DNA of 64,000 nt from Mycolicibacterium mageritense. GTDB lineage: Bacteria; Actinomycetota; Actinomycetes; Mycobacteriales; Mycobacteriaceae. This document shows positions 49,612 to 59,257 of this stretch, piece after piece. The translations under genes and the position numbers were made by a program. The stretch is taken from contig NZ_AP022567.1 in the NCBI RefSeq assembly GCF_010727475.1, forward strand, positions 2,914,001 through 2,978,000, in the 5' to 3' direction. Under the pieces are notes generated by a model. It ran no database searches. It was not told the DNA's origin and saw only the letters and a list, made by a program, of their open reading frames with translations. Position 1 is the first letter of the stretch. Each line of letters begins with the position of its first letter.

Positions 49612-51161
49612 CGAACAAGACCACCGCCGAGCTGCTGGCCGACCTGCGCGACAAGCTCGAGCTGGCCAAGGAACCCGGCGGTGAGAAGGCCGTCGCCAAG
49701 CGCGAGAAGAAGGGCATCCCGTCGGCTCGCGCCAGGATCCACGCGTTGCTCGACCCGGGCAGCTTCCTGGAGATCGGCGCGCTGTGCAAGACGCCCGGTG
49801 ATCCGAACGCGCTCTACGGCGACGGCGTCGTCACCGGTCACGGCACCATCAACGGGCGCCCGGTCGGCGTGTTCAGCCACGACCAGACGGTTTTCCAGGG
49901 CACGGTCGGCGAGATGTTCGGCCGCAAGGTGGCCCGGCTCATGGAGTGGGTGGCCATGGTCGGCTGCCCGATGATCGGCATCAACGACTCCGGCGGCGCC
50001 CGCATCCAGGACGCCGTGACCTCGCTGGCCTGGTACGCCGAACTCGGCCGCCGCCACGAGCTGCTGCGCGGCATGGTTCCCGAGATCTCGATCATCCTCG
50101 GCAAATGTGCAGGCGGCGCGGTGTATTCGCCGATCCAGACCGACCTCGTGGTCGCGGTGCGGGACCAGGGCTACATGTTCGTCACCGGGCCGGACGTCAT
50201 CAAGGACGTCACCGGTGAGGACGTGTCCCTCGACGAGCTCGGCGGCGCGGACGCGCAGGCCCGCTACGGCAACATCCACCAGGTGGTCGAGGACGAGGCC
50301 GCGGCGTTCCAGTATGTACGCGATTACCTGAGCTTCCTGCCCGCCAACACCTTTGACGATCCGCCGATCGTCAACCCGGGCCTTGAGCCGGAGATCACAC
50401 CGCATGACCTCGAATTGGATTCGATCGTGCCGGACGCCGACAACACGGCCTACGACATGCATGAGATCCTGTTGCGGATCTTCGACGACGGCGACGTGTT
50501 CGATGTGGCCGCGCAGCGCGGCCAGGCGATGATCACGGCGTTCGCGCGCGTCGACGGGCATCCGGTCGGCGTGATCGCCAACCAGCCGATGCACATGTCG
50601 GGAGCCATCGACAACGAGGCGTCGGACAAGGCCGCCGGGTTCATCCGGTTCTGCGACTCCTACAACCTGCCTTTGGTTTTCGTGGTCGACACCCCGGGCT
50701 TCCTGCCGGGTGTCGAGCAGGAGAAGGGCGGCATCATCAAGCGCGGCGGCCGGTTCCTCAACGCCGTCGTGGAGGCCGACGTGCCCAAGGTGACCATCAC
50801 CATCCGCAAGTCCTACGGCGGCGCGTACGCGGTGATGGGTTCCAAGCAGCTCTCGGCCGACCTGAACTTCGCGTGGCCGACGGCGCGCATCGCGGTGATC
50901 GGTGCAGAAGGTGCGGCGCAGCTGCTGGTGAAGCGCTTCCCGGATCCCACGGCCCCCGAGGTGCAGAAGATCCGTGCCGACTTCATCGAGGGCTACAACC
51001 TCAACATGGCCACGCCGTGGATCGCGGCCGAGCGCGGCTTCATCGACGCCGTCATCCAGCCGCACGAGACCCGGCTGCTGCTGCGCAAGTCGCTGCACCT
51101 GTTGCGCGACAAGCAGAAGCACGGCCGCGTGCAGCGCAAGCACGGCCTGTTGCCGATCTAG
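49608..51161 (+). CDS. accD4: Acyl-CoA carboxylase carboxyltransferase subunit AccD4
   Basis: The 517-residue beta subunit carboxylates the C24-26 acyl-CoA that Pks13 uses as extender, working with AccA3, AccE5 and AccD5. The crotonase-like halves are visible: GVVTGHGTINGRPVGVFSHD, then MIGINDSGGARIQDAV (acyl-CoA loop), and GRFLNAVVEADVPKVTITIR with KSYGGAYAVMG. GTG start overlaps the Pks13 stop (GTGA). It matches Rv3799c. It is the last gene of the fadD32-pks13-accD4 operon and is convergent with the PucR regulator gene, 35 bases on. Confidence 0.96.
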   Translation: MTNKTTAELLADLRDKLELAKEPGGEKAVAKREKKGIPSARARIHALLDPGSFLEIGALCKTPGDPNALYGDGVVTGHGTINGRPVGVFSHDQTVFQGTVGEMFGRKVARLMEWVAMVGCPMIGINDSGGARIQDAVTSLAWYAELGRRHELLRGMVPEISIILGKCAGGAVYSPIQTDLVVAVRDQGYMFVTGPDVIKDVTGEDVSLDELGGADAQARYGNIHQVVEDEAAAFQYVRDYLSFLPANTFDDPPIVNPGLEPEITPHDLELDSIVPDADNTAYDMHEILLRIFDDGDVFDVAAQRGQAMITAFARVDGHPVGVIANQPMHMSGAIDNEASDKAAGFIRFCDSYNLPLVFVVDTPGFLPGVEQEKGGIIKRGGRFLNAVVEADVPKVTITIRKSYGGAYAVMGSKQLSADLNFAWPTARIAVIGAEGAAQLLVKRFPDPTAPEVQKIRADFIEGYNLNMATPWIAAERGFIDAVIQPHETRLLLRKSLHLLRDKQKHGRVQRKHGLLPI

Positions 51162-51196
51162 TTTCCGCGGGCGGACTTTCTCCCGCTCGGCGGTGG

Positions 51197-52462
51197 TCAG
51201 TTGCCGGCCAACACCGCGGAGCGGTAGCGCTGACACAGCAACAGCGCCAATTCCACGTCGAGCCGGTCGTTTTCGATCGGGCGCCCACGCCGCTCCTCAG
51301 CCCGGCCGACTCGGTACTTCACGGAATTGAAGTGCAGGTTGAGTTCCTCGCCCGCGGCCTTGTAGCTCGCGCCGTGGCGCAGATAGACCTGCAGCGTGTC
51401 CCGTAGCCGGGCGTCGTTGTCGGTGTCCGATGCCAGCGCGCCCAGCGTGTCGGTGACGAATTCGCGTGCCGCATCCAGGTTCTCACCCAGCAGGGCCGCC
51501 GCGGCGAGCCCCGGATCGGTTGCGGCGGTGACGCCACCGGTGCCCGCGGCGATCGCCACCGCGCGGGCCCGGACGGCCTGATGGTGCGATCGGCGGAAGC
51601 CGTCGACGCCGCGCAGCGGGACGCCGAGGGCCACGGCGGGCGCGTTGTCCTGCGTGCGGAGGAAGTCGCGGGCCACCTCTATCGCGTCCGCACTCGCCGT
51701 CGCCGGCAACGGAACCCAGCCCCACCCGGTGTTGCGGTCGGCCGGGATGAACAACGGATGACCGTGCGCTCCAACAGCTTCTGCGATACCGCGCAGGATC
51801 ACCTCGAGCCGCGCGAGCCCGTCCTCGCGGTCACAATCCGCCGGCCACCACAACACCACGGCCAGGTGCGTGCGCTGCATCGGGTACCGCAGCGCGGCGG
51901 TGAGGGTGTCGGAATCGGCCTCCGCCGACGACATGGGCGTCGCGAGCACCTCACGCACTCGCAGGGCCCTGGCGCTGTTCTGATTGGCCAGCCACCGCTC
52001 GCGTTCGGTTTCGTAGACCACCACCACCTGCTGGCTGATCCAGTCGATGTACCGGAACGACACCGAGGTGATGCGTTCGAACACCGCCAACCCGGTCTGC
52101 GCGTCCAGGCCGGCCTCGTTGACCTCGGCGGCGGCCGCGTCGATCACGAGCGCGTGCCCCAGCCGGTACGCGCGCACCAGCGCATCCATGGGCACTCCGC
52201 GCTGGGCCACGCGGCGCGCGTACTCGAGGGCCGCGGTGGGCGGTTCGATGTTGCCCAGCGATATGTCGTGGCGCAGCGCATGGAAGATGGTCTCGACGTT
52301 GCCCGCAACACTGGAGCCCAGCAGCTGCACCAACTCGGGGTCGCCGCGCAGCTGCGTGATGTCGCTGGCCAGCGCGTGTTGCACGGTGCGGCTCACCGCG
52401 GATTGCCGCGCGATCAAGCGGTCCATCACGACGGCTGAGGCGGCAGCGACAGCGGCGTCCAT
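51197..52462 (-). CDS. PucR/CdaR-family transcriptional regulator
   Basis: The 421-residue protein has a large N-terminal sensing region (about 1-300, helical, including LVRAYRLGHALVIDAAAAEV and a GGDEF-like or RsbR-like middle) and a C-terminal PucR helix-turn-helix: RLRDTLQVYLRHGASYKAAG with ELNLHFNSVKYRVGRAEE. Members often control their divergently read neighbours in response to small metabolites. The ATG at 52462 is preferred; a longer frame to 52549 lacks a good site. It faces the acyl-CoA synthetase gene across a ~100-base divergent region and is convergent with accD4. Confidence 0.85.
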   Translation of the reverse strand: MDAAVAAASAVVMDRLIARQSAVSRTVQHALASDITQLRGDPELVQLLGSSVAGNVETIFHALRHDISLGNIEPPTAALEYARRVAQRGVPMDALVRAYRLGHALVIDAAAAEVNEAGLDAQTGLAVFERITSVSFRYIDWISQQVVVVYETERERWLANQNSARALRVREVLATPMSSAEADSDTLTAALRYPMQRTHLAVVLWWPADCDREDGLARLEVILRGIAEAVGAHGHPLFIPADRNTGWGWVPLPATASADAIEVARDFLRTQDNAPAVALGVPLRGVDGFRRSHHQAVRARAVAIAAGTGGVTAATDPGLAAAALLGENLDAAREFVTDTLGALASDTDNDARLRDTLQVYLRHGASYKAAGEELNLHFNSVKYRVGRAEERRGRPIENDRLDVELALLLCQRYRSAVLAGN

Positions 52463-52568
52463 GCCCTGAACCCTAGAACGCGGATTTGTTTCCCGGCGAC
52501 AAATCGCGGGGTCGACTTCATCGCCCCGCGATGGTGTGGTGCCTGCCACAAATTTCTACCGTCGTGAC

Positions 52569-54026
52569 ATGTCGCTCTCCACTCTGCCCGACCGCCGCGC
52601 TGCCGCGGTACCTCATGCACCCGCCGTCGCCGACGACGCGCTCGATCTCGACAACACGGCATTCCTCGATGCCGTGACCCGGGCCGCGGCCGCGTTGCGG
52701 GCCGCCGGCGTCGGCTCCGGTGACGTTGTCGCGATCAGACTGCCCAACCGCGCCGAGTTCGTCGTCGCGCTCTTCGCGGCCTGGCGCCTCGGTGCCGCGG
52801 TCACCCCGATCAGCCCCACCCTGGTCCCTGCCGAGATGGCCTATCAGGTCGCCGACGCAGGCTCAAAGGTGCTGCTCGGGGACAGCCCGCTCGACGCCGA
52901 GGTGCCGGTGGTAACGCTCGACGACCTGGCAGCCGCTGAGCCCGACCCGGTCGCACCCGCCGGCAACGCCGCCGACGCACTGGCCCTGCTGATCTACACG
53001 AGCGGGACCACGGGCCGGCCCAAGGGCGTCATGCTCGACCACGCCAACGTCGATGCCATGTGCGCCATGGTGATCGAGGGTTTCGCGCTCACCGGCGCCG
53101 ACCACAGTCTGCTGATCCTGCCGCTGTTCCACGTCAACGGCATCGTGGTCAGCACCCTGTCGCCGCTCATCGCGGGCGGCCGGACGACGATCGCGGGCCG
53201 GTTCGACCCCGCCACGTTCTTCGGCCGGATCGAAAGCACGCGCGCCACCTACTTTTCCGCGGTGCCGACGATCTACACCATATTGGCCGGGTTGCCGCCC
53301 GAGGTGCGGCCCGACACCAGCTCGGTGCGGTTCGCGGTGTGCGGCGCGGCCCCCGCCAGCGTCGAACTGCTCGACCGGTTCGAACGGCGCTACGGCATCG
53401 GCGTCATCGAGGGCTACGGCCTGTCCGAGGGATCGTGCGCCAGCACGGGCAACCCGCTCGACGGCAAGCGCAAGCCGGGCACGGTCGGTATCCCGCTGCC
53501 GGGTCAGGAGATCCGGATCGTGGACACCATGGGCACGCCGGTGCCGCAAGGTGAGGCGGGCGAGGTGATCATCAAGGGCCCCAACGTGATGCGCGGCTAC
53601 TTGAACCGGCCCGAGGAGACCGCGAAGACCGTCGTCGACGGTTGGCTGCACACCGGCGACATCGGACGTTTCGACGAGGACGGCTACCTGATCCTGGTGG
53701 ACCGCGCCAAGGACATGATCATCCGCGGCGGTGAGAACATCTATCCCAAGGAGATCGAGACCGTCGTCTACCAGTTGCCCGCGATCGCCGAGGCGGCCGT
53801 GGTGGGCCGGGCCAACCCGCTCTACGGCGAAGAGCCCGTGCTGTTCGCGTCGCTGCACCCCGGTGCCGAGCTGGACGCCGGCCGCATTCGCGAACACCTG
53901 GCCGCGTCGCTGTCGAAATACAAACTGCCCGTGGATATCACGATCCTTCCGGAACTGCCCAAGAACCCCGTCGGCAAGATCGACAAGCCGTCGCTGCGCA
54001 AGACGCTCACCGCCGCCCGAACCTGA
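52569..54026 (+). CDS. AMP-dependent acyl-CoA synthetase / ligase
   Basis: The 485-residue enzyme has all adenylation motifs: LIYTSGTTGRPKGVMLDH (P-loop), YGLSEGSCASTGNP, LHTGDIGRFDEDGYLILVDR and the C-terminal PKNPVGKIDKPSLRK lysine. It is shorter than long-chain FadD enzymes, with a compact N-terminus. It should form acyl-CoA from a carboxylic acid; the chain is not predictable. The ATG at 52569 is preferred over one at 52536. First gene of a run with a DUF3556 membrane protein and an FAD oxidoreductase. Divergent from the PucR gene, the probable regulator. Confidence 0.87.
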   Translation: MSLSTLPDRRAAAVPHAPAVADDALDLDNTAFLDAVTRAAAALRAAGVGSGDVVAIRLPNRAEFVVALFAAWRLGAAVTPISPTLVPAEMAYQVADAGSKVLLGDSPLDAEVPVVTLDDLAAAEPDPVAPAGNAADALALLIYTSGTTGRPKGVMLDHANVDAMCAMVIEGFALTGADHSLLILPLFHVNGIVVSTLSPLIAGGRTTIAGRFDPATFFGRIESTRATYFSAVPTIYTILAGLPPEVRPDTSSVRFAVCGAAPASVELLDRFERRYGIGVIEGYGLSEGSCASTGNPLDGKRKPGTVGIPLPGQEIRIVDTMGTPVPQGEAGEVIIKGPNVMRGYLNRPEETAKTVVDGWLHTGDIGRFDEDGYLILVDRAKDMIIRGGENIYPKEIETVVYQLPAIAEAAVVGRANPLYGEEPVLFASLHPGAELDAGRIREHLAASLSKYKLPVDITILPELPKNPVGKIDKPSLRKTLTAART

Positions 54027-54044
54027 AAGCCAAAGGAGCCCATC

Positions 54045-55811
54045 ATGGGATTCGTCAAACCGACGTTGCCAGACGTCGACTTCGAAGAGTTTCTGCGGAT
54101 GCCGCTCATGGAGCGCATCCGGATCATGACCACCAAGTGGGCCGACCACGGCCTCGGCGCGCCCCGCATGATCCACGTGCTCTACATCGTCAAACTCGTC
54201 TTCTTCTACGCGCTCGGCGGCGTCGTCGTCGCGACCACGACCTCGCACCTGCCTGCCTTCTGGCATGTGTCGCAGTGGTGGGACCAGCCCATCGTGTACC
54301 AGAAGCTGATCCTGTGGACCGTCCTGCTTGAGCTCATCGGCCTAGCCGGATCGTGGGGGCCGCTCGCAGGCAAGACCAAGCCGATGACCGGCGGTTACCG
54401 ATTCTGGGCCAAGGTCAACACGATTCGGCTGCGGCCGTGGAAGGCTGTGCCGTTCACGGGCGGTGACCGGCGGACCTGGTTCGACGTCATCGTGTACCTG
54501 GCGCTGAACGTGAGTGTGGTGGTGGCGCTGGTGCTGCCCGGTGTGCCCAGCGACTCACTGTCGAAGGTGTTGCCGGACAACACTTCCGGCCTGGTGAGCC
54601 CGAGTTTGCTGATCGTGCCGATGGTGCTGCTGGTGGTCATCGGCCTGCGGGACAAGACGATCTTCCTGGCCGCCCGCGGTGAGCAGTACCTGCCCGCGCT
54701 GCTGTTCTTCGCGACGCTGCCGTTCGTCGACATGATCATCGCGGGCAAGCTGCTGATCGGCACGGTGTGGATCTGGGCGGGCATCTCGAAGTTCGGTCTG
54801 CACTTCACCAACGTCATCCCGCCGATGGTGAGCAACAGCCCGACCATCGGCCTCAAGTGGCTCAAACGCGCGCACTACCGCAACTATCCGCATGATCTGC
54901 GTCCGTCACACCTGGCGACGTTCATGGCGCACGGGCCGGGAAGTTTCGTGGAGATCGTCGCGCCGCTTGCGCTGCTGCTGTCCCCGTGGCCGTGGCTCAC
55001 GTTCGGCGCGGCCACGGTGATGGTGTGCTTCCACCTGTTCATCATCTCGACGTTCCCGCTCGCGGTTCCCGTGGAATGGAACGTGCTGTTCGCCTACCTG
55101 ACCGTCTTTCTGTTCCTCGGCTTCCCGAACTGGGACGGCTACGCGATCGCGGACATGTCCTCGCCCTGGCTGACCGTCGCCCTGCTGGCCGGGTTGTGCT
55201 TCTTCCCGGTGCTGGGCAACCTGCGACCCGATCTGGTGTCGTTCCTGCCCGCCATGCGGCAGTACGCGGGCAACTGGGCTTCGGCGGTGTGGACCTTCAC
55301 CCCGGGCGCCGAGCAGAAACTCAACCGGGTCACCCGGTCGTCGCCCAACACGGTGGACCAGTACATCGATTTCGGATGGGCGCCGATGGAGGCCGAGGTC
55401 TTCACGCAGCAGATCATCGCGTGGCGGGCGCTGCACAGCCAGGGTCGCGGGCTGTACTCGGTGCTGCTCAAGAGCCTGCCCGACATCGACACCCGCACCG
55501 TGCGGGAAGGCGAGATGGCGTGCAACACGATCATCGGCTTCAACTTCGGTGACGGTCACCTGCACAATGAAGATCTGATCGCCGCGATCCAGACCGAGGC
55601 GCAGTTCGAACCGGGCGAGTTCGTGGTGGCATGGGTGGAATCACAACCGATCCACAAGAAGACCCAGGAGTACAAGGTGATCGACGCGGCACTCGGGGTG
55701 ATCGAACGGGGCACGTGGAACGTCGCGGATCTGGTCGACGAGCAGCCCTGGCTGCCCAACGGACCCATCCCCCTGAACGTGACGTGGCAGCGGGCCGGGG
55801 TGCGGGCGTGA
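54045..55811 (+). CDS. DUF3556 transmembrane protein
   Basis: The 588-residue protein has about ten hydrophobic segments in residues 45-415, for example VLYIVKLVFFYALGGVVVA, LILWTVLLELIGLAGSW, VIVYLALNVSVVVALVLP and VMVCFHLFIISTFPLAVPV. A soluble C-terminus of about 170 residues follows (TVREGEMACNTIIGFNFGDG, LNVTWQRAGVRA end). It fits DUF3556. The HFTNVIPPM loop, HxxH-like residues and many helices suggest an integral-membrane oxidase or lipid-modifying role, but this is only a guess. It starts 18 bases after the ligase stop with AAAGGAG ahead, and its stop overlaps the oxidoreductase GTG. Confidence 0.8.
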   Translation: MGFVKPTLPDVDFEEFLRMPLMERIRIMTTKWADHGLGAPRMIHVLYIVKLVFFYALGGVVVATTTSHLPAFWHVSQWWDQPIVYQKLILWTVLLELIGLAGSWGPLAGKTKPMTGGYRFWAKVNTIRLRPWKAVPFTGGDRRTWFDVIVYLALNVSVVVALVLPGVPSDSLSKVLPDNTSGLVSPSLLIVPMVLLVVIGLRDKTIFLAARGEQYLPALLFFATLPFVDMIIAGKLLIGTVWIWAGISKFGLHFTNVIPPMVSNSPTIGLKWLKRAHYRNYPHDLRPSHLATFMAHGPGSFVEIVAPLALLLSPWPWLTFGAATVMVCFHLFIISTFPLAVPVEWNVLFAYLTVFLFLGFPNWDGYAIADMSSPWLTVALLAGLCFFPVLGNLRPDLVSFLPAMRQYAGNWASAVWTFTPGAEQKLNRVTRSSPNTVDQYIDFGWAPMEAEVFTQQIIAWRALHSQGRGLYSVLLKSLPDIDTRTVREGEMACNTIIGFNFGDGHLHNEDLIAAIQTEAQFEPGEFVVAWVESQPIHKKTQEYKVIDAALGVIERGTWNVADLVDEQPWLPNGPIPLNVTWQRAGVRA

Positions 55812-57226
55812 GCACCGCGGTGGTGGTCGGTGGTGGGCCCAACGGGCTCGCCGCCGCCATCACGCTGGCCGGCCGCGGCGTCGACGTCACGGTGCTGGAG
55901 GCCTGCGACGAGATCGGCGGCGGGGTGCGGTCGTCGAGCGAGGGCGGCTTGGTCCATGACCAGTGCGCGGCGATCCACCCGATGGCGGTCGGCTCGGCGT
56001 TCCTGAGTGGGCTCGGACTCGACCGCCACGGCCTGCGGTGGCGCTGGCCCGAGATCGACTGCGCGCATCCGCTCGACGGTGGCGGCGCGGGCCTGCTGCA
56101 CCGCAGTGTCGAGGCCACCGCGGCGGCGTTAGGCGAGGACGGCGGCCGGTGGCGCGCGGCGTTCGGCGGCCCGGCCGCGCGCTTCGACGTGCTGGCTCAG
56201 GACATCATGGGCCCGTTGCTGCGGGTGCCCAAGCATCCGTTGGCGCTGGCCCGGTTCGGCGCCCCCACGGTGCTGCCCGCGGCGGTGTTCACCCGGCTGT
56301 TTCGCACCCCGCAGGCCCGTGCTTTGTTCGGAGGCGTTGCGGCCCATACGTTTCAGCCGCTGCACCACCCCCTGACCTCGGCGATCGGGCTGGGCATCAT
56401 CACGGCCGGGCACCGGCACGGCTGGCCCGTGGCCGAGGGCGGTTCGCAGGCCATCACCGACGCGCTCGCGGCCGTGCTCGCCGAGTTGGGCGTCAAGGTG
56501 GAGACCGGGGTTCACGTCACATCAGCGGCCCAGCTGCCGCCCGCCGACGTCACGATGTTCGACATCGCACCGACAGCGGTGGCCGACATCCTGGGTGACC
56601 GGTTGCCGCGGCGCGTCGCCCATGGCTTCCGTCGTTTCCGCTACGGCCCAGGCGCGTTCAAGGTCGACTTCGCGGTGGAAGGCCCCGTACCGTGGACCAA
56701 TCCGCAGGTGGGCCGGGCCGGAACCGTGCATCTGGGCGGTGATTTCGACGAGATCGCCGCGACCGAGCGGGACATCCACGCCGGCCGCATGCCGCGGCGG
56801 CCGTTCGTCCTCGTCGGCCAGCAGTACCTGGCCGATCCGAGCAGATCCTCGGGCAACGTCAATCCCGTGTATTCGTATGCCCATGTGCCCCATGGCTATA
56901 CCGGGGATGCGACCGAGGCCATCATCGGTCAGTTCGAGCGGTTTGCGCCCGGCTTCCGGGAGCGCATCGTCGGCATGGCGGTGCGGTCGACCACCGAGAT
57001 GTCGGTGTACAACCCCAACTACGTGGGCGGTGACATCTGCACGGGCGCCAAGGACATCCGGCAACTGGTGTTCGGTCCGCGCACCACACTGCAGCCCTAC
57101 CGGGTCGGTGTGCCCGGCATGTTCATCTGCTCGGCGGCCACGCCGCCCGGGCCCGGCGCACACGGCATGTGCGGTGCGAACGCCGCCGAGCAGGCGCTCA
57201 CCTTCCTTGCGCGAGCAGTCGCGTAG
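55808..57226 (+). CDS. FAD-dependent oxidoreductase, phytoene-desaturase-like
   Basis: The 472-residue protein starts with a Rossmann nucleotide site (TAVVVGGGPNGLAAAITLA, residues 3-21) and has the conserved EACDEIGGGVRSS segment. The C-terminal GVPGMFICSAATPPGPGAHGMCG motif closes the FAD site as in amine-oxidase/phytoene-desaturase relatives. Substrate unknown; a lipid or isoprenoid is likely. The GTG overlaps the DUF3556 stop (GTGA), so translation is coupled. Together with the ligase and DUF3556 it forms a three-gene unit under the PucR regulator. Confidence 0.88.
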   Translation: MSTAVVVGGGPNGLAAAITLAGRGVDVTVLEACDEIGGGVRSSSEGGLVHDQCAAIHPMAVGSAFLSGLGLDRHGLRWRWPEIDCAHPLDGGGAGLLHRSVEATAAALGEDGGRWRAAFGGPAARFDVLAQDIMGPLLRVPKHPLALARFGAPTVLPAAVFTRLFRTPQARALFGGVAAHTFQPLHHPLTSAIGLGIITAGHRHGWPVAEGGSQAITDALAAVLAELGVKVETGVHVTSAAQLPPADVTMFDIAPTAVADILGDRLPRRVAHGFRRFRYGPGAFKVDFAVEGPVPWTNPQVGRAGTVHLGGDFDEIAATERDIHAGRMPRRPFVLVGQQYLADPSRSSGNVNPVYSYAHVPHGYTGDATEAIIGQFERFAPGFRERIVGMAVRSTTEMSVYNPNYVGGDICTGAKDIRQLVFGPRTTLQPYRVGVPGMFICSAATPPGPGAHGMCGANAAEQALTFLARAVA

Positions 57227-57371
57227 CTACCCCAAAACGCCCAATTTGGGGTACCGACGCGTCTGCTCGGCGAGGAGCGGTACCAGCAGGCGAAGGCTCT
57301 TGCAGGACATTGGGTTGGGCAGTCACGTGATCTCCGTGCGGGCGGAACCGTGACGCGGTTGGATAGGGCCC

Positions 57372-58373
57372 ATGTCAAACCACTTCACCGGCCTCAGCCT
57401 GGGCCCACCGCTGGGGGATCAGCGTCTCGATCTGTGCGACCTGTACGCGTTCCAATCGCCCGCAGATCCGGCACGCACCGTGCTGATCCTCAACGCCAAC
57501 CCGAACGCCGACGCGCTGCACCCGGACGCGATCTACCGGCTGGCCATCGACAACGACGGTGACCTGCGCAACGACATCGCGTTCAGCTACGTGTTCTCCG
57601 AGCCGGTCGGTGGTCGCCAGACGGTCGATGTGTACCTCGCGGCCGGCGACGACGCCGAGTCACCCGAGGCCGTGGGGGAGCGGATCTTCACCGACGTCGA
57701 AGTTTCGTTCGGCAAGGAGCCGAACATCGTCGAGACCAACGGATTCCGGTTCTTCGCCGGGGCCCGCAGCGATGCGTTCTTCTTCGATTTCGACGGCATC
57801 AAGAACCTGTTCGACATCACGGGCGGCCGCAACTTCACCGCGCCGCATCTCGGTGGCGAATCCCCTTGGACGGGACAGGATTCCAACACCGAGGCCAACG
57901 TGTTCTCGATGGTGATGGAACTGCCGACCGAGCAGCTGGGTGCCGACCCGGACATCCGGATCTGGGGCCGGTGCAGTGTGCGCCGCGACGGTGAACTGCT
58001 GCATGTCGACCGCGCCGGGCACCCGTCGGTCAGCAGCTTCTTCAACACCGACGACACCAAGGAGGAATACAACGCCAGCGAGCCGATCCATGACCGGGAG
58101 CGCTGGATCGGCCAGTTCATCCACCTGCTCGGACACACCGGCGGCTATTCACATGACGAGGCGGTCGCGGCGATCGACGACGAAGGCATCCTGCCCGACA
58201 TGCTGACCTACAACCCGGCCAGGCCGGCCAGATATCCGAACGGGCGCGTGTTCACCGATGACGTGATCGACTACCGGTTGGCGTCGCTCACCAAGGGCGA
58301 CTGCCCGCCGTCGGGCTTGAGCCCGCACACCGACACTCTCGACGAATTCCCGTATCTCGGCCCGCCGCACTGA
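57372..58373 (+). CDS. DUF4331 family protein
   Basis: The 333-residue protein begins MSNHFTGLSLGPPLGDQRLD and has the DUF4331 beginning (LCDLYAFQSPADPARTVLIL) and body (DLRNDIAFSYVFSEPVGGRQ). No signal peptide, helices or catalytic motif is clear. The family is widespread and often secreted elsewhere; here it appears cytosolic. A GTTGGATAG stretch precedes the ATG, with a weak ribosome site. It lies 145 bases after the oxidoreductase gene and converges on the MBL gene with a 3-base gap. Function unknown. Confidence 0.8.
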   Translation: MSNHFTGLSLGPPLGDQRLDLCDLYAFQSPADPARTVLILNANPNADALHPDAIYRLAIDNDGDLRNDIAFSYVFSEPVGGRQTVDVYLAAGDDAESPEAVGERIFTDVEVSFGKEPNIVETNGFRFFAGARSDAFFFDFDGIKNLFDITGGRNFTAPHLGGESPWTGQDSNTEANVFSMVMELPTEQLGADPDIRIWGRCSVRRDGELLHVDRAGHPSVSSFFNTDDTKEEYNASEPIHDRERWIGQFIHLLGHTGGYSHDEAVAAIDDEGILPDMLTYNPARPARYPNGRVFTDDVIDYRLASLTKGDCPPSGLSPHTDTLDEFPYLGPPH

Positions 58374-58376
58374 GAT

Positions 58377-59255
58377 TCAGATCGGGTCGACGTCCAGCCA
58401 GTCGTCGACCTGAAACCGGTCGCCGCGCGCCACGATGGTCGCGCCGCCGTGGCCGGGGTAGTGCGCCGGGATGACGGTGGCGCGTCTGCGCGTGGCTTCG
58501 GCGAGGATGCGCCTGCGGGTGACGGCCGCGGCGTCGGCGTCGACGTCGAATGCGCACGGGTCCGACGGCCGCGGGATCTGGATCGGGCAGTGGGTCAGAT
58601 CGCCGACGAACACCGCCGGATGGCCCGCGTCGAGCCACAGCACCGAGGATCCCGGCGTGTGCCCGGGTGCCGACCGCAACGCGAGCGATTCGCTGATCTG
58701 GTAGTCGCCCGACCACAGCACCGTCTGGTCCTCGACCGGCAGCACGCTGTCGGCGAACACGGTCCGGATGCCGTCGTGGGTTCCCGGCCCGTCCGGGCTG
58801 AAGAACCGGAAGTCGGCTTCGGGCATGAAGTAGCGCGCGTTGGGGAACGTCGGCACCCAGCCGTCGCCGCGGCGCATGGTGTTCCACCCGACGTGGTCGG
58901 TGTGCAGGTGTGTGTTCACCACCACGTCAACACTTTTCGGGTCGACGCCGGCCTGCGTCAGACCGTCGAGGTAATCGGTGTCGAGATTCGACAGCACCGG
59001 AAGGTGGGGTCGTTCACGCCCGTTGCCGACCCCGGTGTCGACGAGCACGCGCAGCCCGTCGACGTCGATCACCCAGCTCTGGATCGCGACCCGCCACTTC
59101 CCGGTCGCCGGGTTGTAGAACGTCGGCACCATCAGGTCGGCGTTGTCGGTCCAGGCCTGTGCCGGCGTCTGCGCGAACAGCTCGATCCCTGGCTCGAACG
59201 TCAGCTCCAGAACCCGGGTGACCGTGGCGTTCCCGAGCCGGACGCGATCAGCCAT
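58377..59255 (-). CDS. Metallo-beta-lactamase-fold hydrolase next to embB
   Basis: The 292-residue protein has the dinuclear zinc motif VVNTHLHTDHVGWN (His116, His118, Asp120, His121), a third-ligand His in SAPGHTPGSSVLW, the bridging Asp in FVGDLTHCP and a final His in VIPAHYPGH. The layout is that of AHL-lactonase/AidC-type quorum quenching or related hydrolases, but the substrate is unknown. The ATG is two bases after the embB stop, so it can be read through from embB. The upstream part of the same frame is only embB shadow. Cytoplasmic, no signal. Confidence 0.88.
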   Translation of the reverse strand: MADRVRLGNATVTRVLELTFEPGIELFAQTPAQAWTDNADLMVPTFYNPATGKWRVAIQSWVIDVDGLRVLVDTGVGNGRERPHLPVLSNLDTDYLDGLTQAGVDPKSVDVVVNTHLHTDHVGWNTMRRGDGWVPTFPNARYFMPEADFRFFSPDGPGTHDGIRTVFADSVLPVEDQTVLWSGDYQISESLALRSAPGHTPGSSVLWLDAGHPAVFVGDLTHCPIQIPRPSDPCAFDVDADAAAVTRRRILAEATRRRATVIPAHYPGHGGATIVARGDRFQVDDWLDVDPI

Positions 59256-59257
59256 GG

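Noticed and set aside
51162..51196. Short inverted repeat GCGGG/CCCGC between accD4 and the PucR gene
   Set aside because: Only five base pairs with a long loop; too weak to call as a terminator.
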